Counted from the stretch's first letter, positions 1-7,043 are shown. The stretch is DNA of 16,675 nt from PALSA-607 sp036510735 (GCA_036510735.1 DATCDK010000135.1:1-16675), one strand, 5' to 3'. The notes: generated by a model not told the origin, from the letters alone. Numbers and translations are program-made.

Positions 1-111
1 GAGACCGAGCAGGATGTGCTCGGTGCCGATGTAGTTGTGGTTGAGCATGCGGGCTTCTTCTTGCGCCAGCACGACAACGCGTCGGGCCCGGTCGGTAAAT
101 CTCTCGAACAT
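1..111 (-). CDS. clpC: ClpC ATPase, N-terminal fragment (cut by window edge)
   Basis: Only the first 37 codons are inside the window; the gene continues beyond position 1. The start is ATG at 109-111, preceded by a good ribosome binding site (GAGGAG, 8 bases upstream). The peptide begins MFERFTDRARRVVVLAQEEA and continues into the NYIGTEHILLGL signature of the Clp N-domain. ClpC is the Hsp100 AAA+ unfoldase that feeds substrates to ClpP in the cytoplasm. The N-domain seen here binds adaptors and substrates; the ATPase modules are outside the window. Lying downstream of lsr2 matches the mycobacterial clpC1-lsr2 order. It is separated from lsr2 by about 300 bp and probably has its own promoter. 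Confidence 0.95.
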   Translation of the reverse strand, partial: MFERFTDRARRVVVLAQEEARMLNHNYIGTEHILLGL

Positions 112-150
112 GTCGCTCGCTCCTCAGTGGCGGCGCCTTACCTTCATTTC

Positions 151-156
151 ATGCTA
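151..156 (-). promoter_or_regulatory. Possible clpC minus-10 hexamer
   Basis: On the minus strand TAGCAT keeps the TANNAT-like pattern of actinobacterial sigma-A promoters. It would place a transcription start about 30 to 35 bases before the clpC ATG. No convincing minus-35 hexamer is present at 16 to 19 bases spacing, so this is a weak call. Confidence 0.22.
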
Positions 157-258
157 TCCCGGCGCCAGGGACAGCCCTTGCCGCGCTGATCGACAGTCCT
201 CGCACTCTTCTCGCCCAAATGCGGGCCAGACTTGCGTTCTTACGCCAACTTTTCGTGG

Positions 259-281
259 TTGGACGCGCCAAAAGCGTCCAA
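259..281. repeat. 8-bp perfect inverted repeat in clpC leader
   Basis: TTGGACGC at 259-266 and GCGTCCAA at 274-281 are exact reverse complements around a 7-base spacer. On the minus strand the motif CTTTTGG also occurs twice exactly 10 bases apart (plus-strand CCAAAAG at 268-274 and 278-284), about one helical turn. It lies about 150 to 170 bp upstream of the clpC start. It could be a regulator operator or an RNA stem in a long leader. It does not match the HspR-type HAIR consensus CTTGAGT-N7-ACTCAAG. Confidence 0.6.
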
Positions 282-353
282 AAGGGCGTTCGTGCCCACA
301 CTGAGTCTCAACCGTGACCAGAATCGAGGTGTTCCTGCCCCGTCCGAAGCCTT

Positions 354-371
354 GTTGCGCTCCCAGCGAAC
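354..371. promoter_or_regulatory. Candidate ClgR-type operator upstream of clpC
   Basis: The sequence GTTGCGCTCCCAGCGAAC has a symmetric CGCT-N3-AGCG core, the core geometry reported for ClgR, the activator of clp genes in actinobacteria. On the minus strand the left arm reads GTTCGCT. A second AGCGAAC half-site occurs at 388-394, within a 10-bp direct repeat AGCGAACAGC (365-374 and 388-397). The match is imperfect in the outer flank. The distance of about 240 bp to the clpC ATG is long, so the call rests on motif shape plus the neighbouring gene. Confidence 0.33.
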
Positions 372-384
372 AGCCCGCGAAGCG

Positions 385-401
385 GCGAGCGAACAGCTCG
401 C
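385..401 (-). terminator. Candidate lsr2 terminator hairpin
   Basis: Nineteen bases after the lsr2 stop codon, GCGAGC (385-390) and GCTCGC (396-401) form a perfect 6-bp stem with a 5-base loop. A second small stem CCGC-TTC-GCGG follows on the minus strand. There is no uridine tract, which is common for actinobacterial terminators but also means the call is uncertain. The same bases contain one copy of the AGCGAACAGC repeat, so it could instead be regulatory. Confidence 0.35.
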
Positions 402-419
402 AGGGAAGGGCGACAGGGC

Positions 420-764
420 TTAGTGAGCTGCCTCGTATTTGGCTACCACGTCGGCTGAGATCCGGCCGCGCTCGTTGACTTTGATGCCCTTGCTTCGGGC
501 CCAGGCCCGGATGTCGGACGTGGGTGCCTGGCTACCGGCGGCGGGCCGGCGGCCAGCGCGGCCACGCGGGCGACCGGCACGGGCAGCTCGGCCGGATCGG
601 CGAGCAGCGCCGACGTAAGGATTCAGCGAATCGCGAAACTTCTTGGCATTGCCTCGACTGAGATCGATCTCGTAGGCGACGCCGTCCAAACCGAACGTGA
701 GTGTCTCGTCAGCCGAACTACCGTCGAGGTCGTCGACAAGTGTTACCTGGACCTTCTGTGCCAC
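420..764 (-). CDS. lsr2: Lsr2 nucleoid-associated protein / xenogeneic silencer
   Basis: This 114-residue protein has the length and layout of Lsr2. The N-terminal oligomerisation domain (about 1-55) carries the family hallmark VTLVDDLDG and FGLDGVAYEIDLS. A basic Arg/Gly/Pro linker (about 55-75) follows, then the C-terminal DNA-binding domain (about 80-114). The minor-groove contact RGR is at residues 99-101 in the context NERGRISADV. Lsr2 binds AT-rich DNA in the minor groove, bridges it and silences horizontally acquired genes. The linker contains GRPRGR (64-69), which resembles an AT-hook core and may add DNA contacts. The start is GTG at 762-764, with an AAAGGA ribosome binding site upstream. 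It lies 37 bp after argA and before clpC, as in mycobacteria apart from argA. No clear promoter is visible in the short upstream gap. Confidence 0.97.
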   Translation of the reverse strand: MAQKVQVTLVDDLDGSSADETLTFGLDGVAYEIDLSRGNAKKFRDSLNPYVGAARRSGRAARAGRPRGRAGRRPAAGSQAPTSDIRAWARSKGIKVNERGRISADVVAKYEAAH

Positions 765-801
765 GGGTTAGTCCTTTCGGCGGCAAATGCAAATACGGAC
801 G

Positions 802-1329
802 CTACAGATACTTGATCATGCGTGTGTTACCCAGCGTGTTCGGCTTGACTCGTTCAAGGTCGAGAAACTCGGCAATGCCCTCATCATATGACCGCAACAG
901 CTCCTCGAACACGCCAGGTGCAACCGGCTCCCCTTCGAGTTCCGAGAATCCGTGCTCGGTAAAGAATTTAACTTCAAAGGTCAAACAAAAGAGTCGACGC
1001 ACCCCAAGCTCGCGCGCAGTGCGTTGCAATTGGTCCAGCAGCAGATGGCCGATACCCTTTGCCCGCATTGCAGGGTCGACGGCGAGAGTTCGGACCTCGG
1101 CCAGGTCTTCCCACATGACATGTAGCGCGCCACAGCCGACCACGGAAGGCGCCGTGTCGCCCGCTGAATGCTCGGCAACCCAGAATTCCTGCACGTCTTC
1201 GTACAGGGTCACGGTCGGTTTATTCAGCAATTTGCGCTCAGGAGCGTACGCGTCGACGAATCCCCTGATGGCCTTCACATCGGCGGTGCGGGCACGACGA
1301 ACGACGATGTCGGCGGGTGGCAGCGTCAT
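802..1329 (-). CDS. argA: Amino-acid N-acetyltransferase (short GNAT-type N-acetylglutamate synthase)
   Basis: This single-domain GNAT protein of 175 residues closely resembles the mycobacterial N-acetylglutamate synthase Rv2747. Shared stretches include VRRARTADV near the N-terminus, TLYEDVQEFWVAEH (41-54), VVGCGALHVMWEDLAEVRT (63-81), the acetyl-CoA P-loop region VDPAMRAKGIG (84-94), FTEHGF (123-128) and a C-terminal AEFLDLERVKPNTLGNTRM (153-171). It would transfer acetyl from acetyl-CoA to glutamate (or glutamine in some relatives), the entry step of arginine synthesis in the cytoplasm. It lacks the amino-acid-kinase domain of classical ArgA. The ATG at 1327-1329 is 2 bp after the lysS stop, so it is probably cotranscribed and coupled. 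Base composition is locally less GC-rich than the neighbours. Confidence 0.9.
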   Translation of the reverse strand: MTLPPADIVVRRARTADVKAIRGFVDAYAPERKLLNKPTVTLYEDVQEFWVAEHSAGDTAPSVVGCGALHVMWEDLAEVRTLAVDPAMRAKGIGHLLLDQLQRTARELGVRRLFCLTFEVKFFTEHGFSELEGEPVAPGVFEELLRSYDEGIAEFLDLERVKPNTLGNTRMIKYL

Positions 1330-1331
1330 GC

Positions 1332-2816
1332 TTACTCAGGCCTGACCAACGGGAAAAGGATCGTCTCGCGAATGCCCTCCCCGGTGAGCAGCATGACCAA
1401 CCGATCGATACCGAGGCCAAGGCCACCCATCGGTGGTGCCCCATATTCGAGAGCTCGCAAGAAATCCTCGTCAAGTTGCATGGCTTCGGGATCACCACCC
1501 GCAGCAAATAGCGACTGTTCGGTCAATCTCCGGCGCTGCTCGATTGGGTCGACCAATTCGGAGTATGCGGGAGCGAGTTCGACACCATTCACGACAAGGT
1601 CCCACGCCTCGACCAATCGCGGATCGTCTCGGTGCGGTCGCGCAAGAGGCCTGACGGATACTGGGTAATCCCGGATGAATGTCGGTTCGACCAGGGTGTG
1701 CTCGACGAGCTTTTCGAACAATTCCAGAACGATATGCCCGTGATCGTGACCGGATTGCCCGGGTGGCAAGGCAACGCCGTACTGCGCGGCTATCGCACGC
1801 AGCTTCTCTCCATCGGTGTCGATCGAGACTTCCTCACCGACCGCCTGCGAAACCGCTTCATGGATCGTCATGGTTCGCCAAGGCGCGGCGAGGTCGATCG
1901 ACCCACCGCGACCATCGGGCACGACTGCGGAGCCAACAGCCGCGGCCGCATCGAGGACGATGTCGTGCGTCAGGGTGGCCATCGTGTCGTAATCGCCGTA
2001 GGCCTCATAGGCCTCGAGCATGGTGAACTCAGGGCTGTGGGTCGAGTCGACACCCTCGTTACGGAAGATCCGGCCAATCTCGTAGACCCGCTCGATCCCG
2101 CCGACCACGACCCGCTTGAGATAGAGCTCGAGGGCGATGCGCAGGTACATGGGGATGTCGAACGCGTTCAGGTGCGTTTGGAACGGCCGAGCGGCCGCCC
2201 CGCCGTGCAGCAGTTGAAGGGTCGGGGTTTCGACCTCGAGGTAGCCGTGGCGGGCGAGCGTCTCACGCACCGACCCGAGCACTACCGCCTTGATCCTGAC
2301 CATGTCGCGAGCGTCGGAGTTCGCGATCAGATCGACGTAACGCTGCCTGACCCGCGATTCGGGGTCCGTGAGTCCCCGATGCTTGTCTGGCAGCGGCCGC
2401 AAGCACTTGGCGGTCAGCGCCCATGAATCGGCGAGGACCGACAGCTCACCGCTGCGGGAGGTGATAACGTCACCCTCGACGCCGACATGATCGCCAAGAT
2501 CGATCGCCGACTTCCACAATGCGAGCGAGTCGGCACCGAGCCGGTCGAGTGAGATCATCACCTGGAGCTCACCTGAGCCGTCGCGGATCGTCGCGAAACA
2601 CAACTTGCCGGAGTTGCGCGCAAGCACGACGCGACCCACGACGCCGACGTGATCACCGGTGGCGGTGTCGGGCGGCAGATCGACGTGCGCCGCTCGAACC
2701 TGCGCAATGGTCGCGGTCCGCGGGAAGCCAGCCGGATATGGCTCGATGCCCTGCGCACGCAGCCACTCGACCTTCTCGCGGCGCACCTGCATCTGCTCGG
2801 GCAGCTCGTCACTCAC
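1332..2816 (-). CDS. lysS: Lysyl-tRNA synthetase, class II
   Basis: The 494-residue protein has the class II LysRS layout. An OB-fold anticodon-binding domain spans about 55-140 (RNSGKLCFATIRDGSGELQV). The catalytic core carries VETPTLQLLHGGAAARPF (195-212), motif 2 with FRNEG and HSPEFTMLE (251-268), and motif 3 GLGLGIDRLVML (465-476) with the ATP-binding Arg472. It charges tRNA-Lys with lysine in the cytoplasm. The start is GTG at 2814-2816; the N-terminus DELPEQMQVRR aligns with the start of mycobacterial LysS, although the ribosome binding site is weak. It follows coaX by 31 bp and precedes argA by 2 bp. Oddities: the usual APEL reads ALEL (Leu229), the usual ELANAY or ELGNGF reads ELAPAY (Pro416), and motif 3 has PPMGG instead of PPTGG. 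A second LysRS elsewhere in the genome is therefore possible. Confidence 0.93.
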   Translation of the reverse strand: MSDELPEQMQVRREKVEWLRAQGIEPYPAGFPRTATIAQVRAAHVDLPPDTATGDHVGVVGRVVLARNSGKLCFATIRDGSGELQVMISLDRLGADSLALWKSAIDLGDHVGVEGDVITSRSGELSVLADSWALTAKCLRPLPDKHRGLTDPESRVRQRYVDLIANSDARDMVRIKAVVLGSVRETLARHGYLEVETPTLQLLHGGAAARPFQTHLNAFDIPMYLRIALELYLKRVVVGGIERVYEIGRIFRNEGVDSTHSPEFTMLEAYEAYGDYDTMATLTHDIVLDAAAAVGSAVVPDGRGGSIDLAAPWRTMTIHEAVSQAVGEEVSIDTDGEKLRAIAAQYGVALPPGQSGHDHGHIVLELFEKLVEHTLVEPTFIRDYPVSVRPLARPHRDDPRLVEAWDLVVNGVELAPAYSELVDPIEQRRRLTEQSLFAAGGDPEAMQLDEDFLRALEYGAPPMGGLGLGIDRLVMLLTGEGIRETILFPLVRPE

Positions 2817-2847
2817 GGGCGGAAGGCTATCGGCCGAGCGGGCGAGG

Positions 2848-3633
2848 TCATGCGATATTGCGTTCGAACATCAACCGCAGCCCAATCAAGGTCAACCACG
2901 GCTCGTGGACGTCGATGAGCCGGCATTCCTCGAGCACCACGGTCGCGAGCCCGCCGGTGGCGATCACGGTGGCCGGCGTCCCGAGTTCGGCGATGATCCG
3001 CTCGGTGATGCCGTCGACTTGCGACGCGAACCCGTAGATGATTCCCGACTGCAACGACTCGACGGTGTTCTTCCCAATCACAGACCGTGGCCGTACCAAC
3101 TGCACCTTCATCAGTTGAGCCGCGCGCGATGCCAGCGCGTCGACCGAGATCTCGATGCCCGGCGCGAGCACACCGCCGAGAAACTCACCCTTCGCGGAGA
3201 CCACGTCGAAGTTGGTCGAGGTTCCGAAGTCGACGACGATGGCCGGCCCGCCGTGCAGGGTGAAGGCGGCAAGCGTGTTCACGATGCGGTCGGCGCCGAC
3301 TTCTTTCGGGTTGTCGTACAGCACCGGCACGCCGGTGCGGATACCGGGCTCGACGACGACGAGCGGCACCGCGTCGAACCAGCGCTCACACATCGACCGC
3401 ACTTCGCGCAACGCCGACGGGACCGTCGAGCAACACGCGATCCCGTCGACGGATCCATCACTGGCATCCGATGCACTGGGCTCAGAGGCGGCGAGCAGGC
3501 CGGTGACAAGCAACCCCAGCTCGTCGGCGGAGCGTCGCGGATCGGTGGCCAGCCGCCAGTGCTCGACGATGCGCTCGCCCTCGAAGAGTCCGAGCACGGT
3601 CTGGGTATTGCCGACATCAATCGTCAGCAGCAT
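2848..3633 (-). CDS. coaX: Type III pantothenate kinase
   Basis: This 261-residue ASKHA-fold kinase phosphorylates pantothenate, the first step of CoA synthesis. Visible signatures are the phosphate-binding DVGNT (6-10), NPKEVGADRIVN (108-119) with the catalytic-region GADR, the second phosphate loop VDFGTSTNFDVV (134-145), GGVLAPGI (153-160) and GKNTVESLQSGI (187-198). Type III kinases typically need a monovalent cation and are not inhibited by CoA. The ATG at 3631-3633 lies inside the end of nadC (17-bp overlap), and MLLTIDVGNT is the usual family N-terminus. It is the last gene of the DUF2520-panC-nadB-nadC-coaX run; lysS follows after 31 bp. Its presence near panC matches the mycobacterial order. 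Confidence 0.96.
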   Translation of the reverse strand: MLLTIDVGNTQTVLGLFEGERIVEHWRLATDPRRSADELGLLVTGLLAASEPSASDASDGSVDGIACCSTVPSALREVRSMCERWFDAVPLVVVEPGIRTGVPVLYDNPKEVGADRIVNTLAAFTLHGGPAIVVDFGTSTNFDVVSAKGEFLGGVLAPGIEISVDALASRAAQLMKVQLVRPRSVIGKNTVESLQSGIIYGFASQVDGITERIIAELGTPATVIATGGLATVVLEECRLIDVHEPWLTLIGLRLMFERNIA

Positions 3634-4531
3634 CGGTACTCCTTGCCCGCAGGTCGACGCCGATATCGAGCACCGGCGCAGAGTGTGTCAGAGCACCAAC
3701 CGCGAGGTAGTCAACACCTGTCGCGGCCACAGCGGCCGCGCTCGCCAATGTCAGCCCACCGCTTGCTTCGAGACGGCACGAGCTGCCGCGTTCGGCCACC
3801 TTCGCGACCGACGCCCGCATGGCCTCCAGCGACATGTTGTCGAGCAAGATGAGATCGGCGCCCGCCTGCAGCGCCTCACCGACCTGCTCGACGGTGTCGC
3901 ACTCGACTTCGACCGGAAGCTGCGGAAACGCTGCGCGCACGGCGCGAAATGCGGCCGCAACCCCACCTGCCGCAACCACGTGGTTGTCCTTGATCAAGGC
4001 CGCATCGGACAACGACATCCGATGGTTCACGCCGCCCCCGCACCGGACCGCGTACTTCTCCAACGCGCGCAGACCCGGTGTTGTCTTCCTGGTGTCGCGG
4101 ATAGCTGCGCCACTGCCCGCGATGGCATCGACCCAGGTGCGGGTGAGGGTCGCGATGCCGGACAGGTGACCGAGCAGGTTCAGCGCGGTGCGTTCCGCAG
4201 TGAGCAGCGACCGCGTCGCACCACTCGCCGATAAGACGACCGTGCCGGGCTCCACGCGCATGCCGTCGACAACGCTTTCGTCGATATCGACGGCCCCGCC
4301 CGTCGCGATCCACAGGACTGCCGAAGCGATCGGCACACCAGCGACGACGCCGTACGCTCGCGAGACAAAATCGGCGACTGCTTCGTCGTCAGCCGGGATG
4401 ACAGCCACGCTGGTCACATCGACGCCGCCAGCCAAATCTTCCGCCAGTGCCGCGGCGACCAAAGTCTCAACAGCAGCGGCATCAAGTCCAGCCTCGGCGA
4501 GACGCCGGTGAAGCGCAGTAGGCAGGCTCAT
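3617..4531 (-). CDS. nadC: Nicotinate-nucleotide pyrophosphorylase (quinolinate phosphoribosyltransferase)
   Basis: The 304-residue enzyme converts quinolinate and PRPP to nicotinate mononucleotide, CO2 and pyrophosphate in de novo NAD synthesis. Seen motifs are EDLAGGVDVTS (31-41), AERTALNLLGHLSG (112-125), DTRKTTPGLR (146-155), KYAVRCGGGVNHR (159-171), IKDNH (180-184), EVEC (208-211), LDNM (230-233) and EASGGL (255-260). Together these line the substrate pocket of the family. The frame stays open much further upstream, but I chose ATG at 4529-4531. It forms an ATGA overlap with the nadB stop, and MSLPTALHRR fits the family length. The 3' end overlaps coaX by 17 bp. Confidence 0.96.
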   Translation of the reverse strand: MSLPTALHRRLAEAGLDAAAVETLVAAALAEDLAGGVDVTSVAVIPADDEAVADFVSRAYGVVAGVPIASAVLWIATGGAVDIDESVVDGMRVEPGTVVLSASGATRSLLTAERTALNLLGHLSGIATLTRTWVDAIAGSGAAIRDTRKTTPGLRALEKYAVRCGGGVNHRMSLSDAALIKDNHVVAAGGVAAAFRAVRAAFPQLPVEVECDTVEQVGEALQAGADLILLDNMSLEAMRASVAKVAERGSSCRLEASGGLTLASAAAVAATGVDYLAVGALTHSAPVLDIGVDLRARSTDAADD

Positions 4532-6195
4532 GGCGCCGAAGGCGCGAGAGTGTCGGGAGTCAGGACGACGACGGGGGCAGCCTCGAACACCGTTTCCGGC
4601 ACGCCGCCATCGAGAAGTGACGTCACCAGATGCCCCCGCCATGCGGGCGACGTCTCGGGATAGTCCTCGCGCCAGTGGCAGCCGCGGGTCTCCACACGCA
4701 GCAGCGCGCCAGCGACGAGCGCGTTCGCGACCGTGTGCAAGTTGGTCGCCTCCCACGCCTCGACGCACGGTTCGACAACCTCGCCGATGTCAGCTTGCGC
4801 GCCGATGCGGGCGAGCGACTCGGCAGCGGCCGCGAGGCTGTCAGCGTTGCGCAAGACACCAGCACCAGCAGTCATGGCGGCCTGGACGCCGACCAGTGCT
4901 GATGACGGCAACAGTCCGGCGTCCCGCTTATCGATCGCGGGTTCGCCCGCGGGCGGCAACGACCGCGCTAACTCGTCCGCAATCCGTGCTGCGAACACCA
5001 AGCCCTCAAGCAGGCTGTTCGAGGCCAGCCGGTTCGCGCCGTGCACGCCGGTGCACGCCACCTCGCCGCATGCGTACAAGCCGGGCACGTTGGTGCGGCC
5101 GAACAGATCGGTTCGCACGCCGCCACTCGCGTGGTGAGCGCCTGGCACCACCGGGATCGGTGTTGTCACCGGGTCGATGCCATTCGCGCGGCACGAAGCG
5201 GTGATGGTCGGAAAACGCTCGGCGAGATCGGGCACCCCGCGGGCATCGAGGAGCACATGGTCTGCACCGGTCTCGCGCAGCTGGCGCACGATCGCCTGCG
5301 CGACGACGTAGCGCGGCGCGAGCTCGGCCAGCGGGTGCTGGCCGACCATGAAACGGCGGCCGAGCACATCGATGAGCACGGCACCTTCACCGCGCAGCGC
5401 TTCGGAGATCAGCGGCTGCTGGCCGGCCGCACCGGGTCCGAGCCACAACACGGTCGGATGGAATTGGACGAACTCCATGTCGGTCACGTCTGCACCCGCG
5501 CGTAACGCCAGCGCCACGCCGTCGCCGGTCGCCACCGGAGGGTTGGTCGTCGATGCGAACACCTGCCCGAGACCACCGGTGGCCAACACGACCGCGCGTC
5601 CAAGAGCAGCTCCGACACCGTCGCGACGCCCGGCGCCAATCACGTGCAGAGTGACACCACAGGCCCGGCCGTCGACAGTCTTCAGCAGGTCGATCACGAG
5701 GGCGTGCTCGATGATCTCGATGCCTTCCGTCGCCTTGACGGCCGCGATCAACGCGCGCTCGATCTCGGCCCCGGTTGCGTCGCCGCGGTGCGCGATCCGG
5801 CGTCGCAAGTGGCCGCCCTCCCGCGTCAACGCGAGGTCGCCCGCGTTGTCGCGGTCGAAGCGCGTCCCGAGTTCGACGAGCTCGCGGACGAGGTCGGGCC
5901 CCTCGGTGACCAACACCCGCACTGCTTCTTCGTCGCACAGGCCGGCGCCGGCAACGAGCGTGTCGGTCAGGTGGTCGGCAGGGCTGTCCCCCGGCCCGAG
6001 CGCGGCGGCAATGCCACCCTGCGCCCAGCGAGTCGAGCCGGCGTCGAGTTCGGTCTTTGTGACCAGCAGCACAGTGCCAGCACGCCGAGCCTTCAAGGCC
6101 GTGGTCAGGCCGGCGATACCGCTGCCGACAACCACGATGTCGGCCCGCGCAATCCAGCCCGGTTCTGGGGCGGCCAGCCGCGCAATCATGCTCAC
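4528..6195 (-). CDS. nadB: L-aspartate oxidase
   Basis: The 555-residue FAD enzyme oxidises L-aspartate to iminoaspartate, the first step of de novo NAD synthesis; iminoaspartate is then used by quinolinate synthase NadA. It shows the FAD dinucleotide fold VVVGSGIAGL (21-30), STRWAQGGIAAAL (54-66), EFVQFHPT (241-248), EALRGEGA (265-272), HHASGGVRTD (354-363) and GEVACTGVHGANRL (377-390). A helical C-terminal domain ends near RGCHWREDYP. These are the hallmarks of the succinate dehydrogenase/fumarate reductase flavoprotein superfamily with NadB-type spacing. The start is GTG at 6193-6195 in a GTGA overlap with panC; ATG at 6187-6189 is an alternative only two codons in. It is coupled to nadC by an ATGA overlap. 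nadA is not in the window. Confidence 0.96.
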   Translation of the reverse strand: MSMIARLAAPEPGWIARADIVVVGSGIAGLTTALKARRAGTVLLVTKTELDAGSTRWAQGGIAAALGPGDSPADHLTDTLVAGAGLCDEEAVRVLVTEGPDLVRELVELGTRFDRDNAGDLALTREGGHLRRRIAHRGDATGAEIERALIAAVKATEGIEIIEHALVIDLLKTVDGRACGVTLHVIGAGRRDGVGAALGRAVVLATGGLGQVFASTTNPPVATGDGVALALRAGADVTDMEFVQFHPTVLWLGPGAAGQQPLISEALRGEGAVLIDVLGRRFMVGQHPLAELAPRYVVAQAIVRQLRETGADHVLLDARGVPDLAERFPTITASCRANGIDPVTTPIPVVPGAHHASGGVRTDLFGRTNVPGLYACGEVACTGVHGANRLASNSLLEGLVFAARIADELARSLPPAGEPAIDKRDAGLLPSSALVGVQAAMTAGAGVLRNADSLAAAAESLARIGAQADIGEVVEPCVEAWEATNLHTVANALVAGALLRVETRGCHWREDYPETSPAWRGHLVTSLLDGGVPETVFEAAPVVVLTPDTLAPSAP

Positions 6196-7043
6196 CCGGT
6201 CACCTCCACAGACTCATTGTCGATCAGTCGGGTAGCTCCCACGCGAGCGGCCACCGCAAGAACCGCTTGACGGACGACGTGAGCGTCGACCGCGACGTCC
6301 TCGAACGTATCGGGGTCGACGAGGGCGACGTAGTCGGTATCGACACCGGGTTGCGCGTCGAGCACCGCCAGAGCCGCAGCCACGATATCGGCGGGTGCTT
6401 TACCACCGTTGGCTGCTTGTACGCCTGCCTGCAGCGCGCGCGGCAACGCCAGCGCCGCGACCCGATCCAGCGCCGTCAAGTAAGCGTTGCGGCTCGACAA
6501 CGCGAGCCCGTCGGCGTCCCGGATGAGCGGCGCAGCCTCGATGCGAACCGGCAGGTTGAGGTCGGCCACCATCGCTCGCACCAGCGCGAGCTGCTGCGCG
6601 TCCTTGCGGCCGAACACCGCGACGTCAGGACGCACGAGACCGAACAGCTTTGCCACGACGGTGAGCACGCCGTCGAAGTGCCCGGCGCGACTTGCGCCCT
6701 CGAGTCGTTGACCCATCGGACCAGCCACCACTCGCACCACGGGCTCGCGCGGATACATCTCGGCGCGACTCGGCACGAATGCCAAAGCAACACCTTCTTC
6801 GGCACACATCGCGAGATCCGCCTCGAGTGGCCGGGGGTAGCGATCGAGATCCTCGCCGGCCGCGAACTGCAGCGGGTTGACGAAGATGCTGACCACGGTC
6901 TGGTCGGCGATCTCGCGAGCCCGCCGTATCAGCGAGCGATGTCCTTCGTGTAATGCCCCCAGCGTCGGCACGAGAGCAACCGTCGGGCCCAACGTCGCGC
7001 GCGCGGCAGCAAGCTCCGCGCGAGTGCGGGCGACGGCGGTCAC
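6192..7043 (-). CDS. panC: Pantothenate synthetase (pantoate-beta-alanine ligase)
   Basis: This 283-residue cytoplasmic ligase condenses pantoate and beta-alanine with ATP, through pantoyl adenylate, to give pantothenate. Signatures are PTLGALHEGH (26-35, the HIGH-like ATP site), SIFVNPLQF (52-60), LEGASRAGHFDGV (114-126), FGRKDAQQ (144-151) and ADGLALSSRN (177-186, the KMSKS-like loop). The commonest form of the fourth motif is FGEKD, so Arg146 is a departure, although the lysine and aspartate are kept. The start is GTG at 7041-7043, in a GTGA overlap with the upstream DUF2520 gene. nadB starts within its stop. panD, next to panC in mycobacteria, is not present here. Confidence 0.96.
   Translation of the reverse strand: MTAVARTRAELAAARATLGPTVALVPTLGALHEGHRSLIRRAREIADQTVVSIFVNPLQFAAGEDLDRYPRPLEADLAMCAEEGVALAFVPSRAEMYPREPVVRVVAGPMGQRLEGASRAGHFDGVLTVVAKLFGLVRPDVAVFGRKDAQQLALVRAMVADLNLPVRIEAAPLIRDADGLALSSRNAYLTALDRVAALALPRALQAGVQAANGGKAPADIVAAALAVLDAQPGVDTDYVALVDPDTFEDVAVDAHVVRQAVLAVAARVGATRLIDNESVEVTG

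Larger units (their letters stand above)
112..419 (-). promoter_or_regulatory. clpC leader / lsr2-clpC intergenic region
   Basis: This is the only gene-free stretch of about 300 bases. No open reading frame here has a family resemblance or a ribosome binding site. On the minus strand it holds, in order, a hairpin just after the lsr2 stop (385-401), a CGCT-N3-AGCG palindrome (354-371), an 8-bp inverted repeat (259-281), a possible minus-10 hexamer TAGCAT (151-156) and the clpC ribosome binding site. That density of dyad symmetry upstream of a stress protease gene suggests a regulated clpC promoter. This is inferred from sequence only. Confidence 0.55.

Noticed and set aside
259..281. HspR-type HAIR element before clpC
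   Set aside because: The dyad arms are TTGGACGC/GCGTCCAA, not CTTGAGT/ACTCAAG.
35..304. 89-codon plus-strand frame over the clpC start
   Set aside because: It is antisense to the clpC N-terminus and has a Ser/Arg/Cys-rich, unconserved-looking translation.
232..423. 63-codon plus-strand frame in the clpC leader
   Set aside because: TTG start, no ribosome binding site, no recognisable family, and it overlaps the hairpins and the lsr2 stop.
1632..2426. Long plus-strand reading frame opposite lysS
   Set aside because: It is the antisense shadow of lysS in high-GC DNA; the translation has no family resemblance.
2659..4234. Two long plus-strand frames opposite lysS, coaX and nadC
   Set aside because: Both mirror well-supported minus-strand genes, have low-complexity Arg/His/Asp-rich translations and no ribosome binding site.
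4532..4768. N-terminal extension of nadC
   Set aside because: The extra 79 codons lie entirely within nadB, are Arg-rich and unlike NadC; the ATGA start is better.
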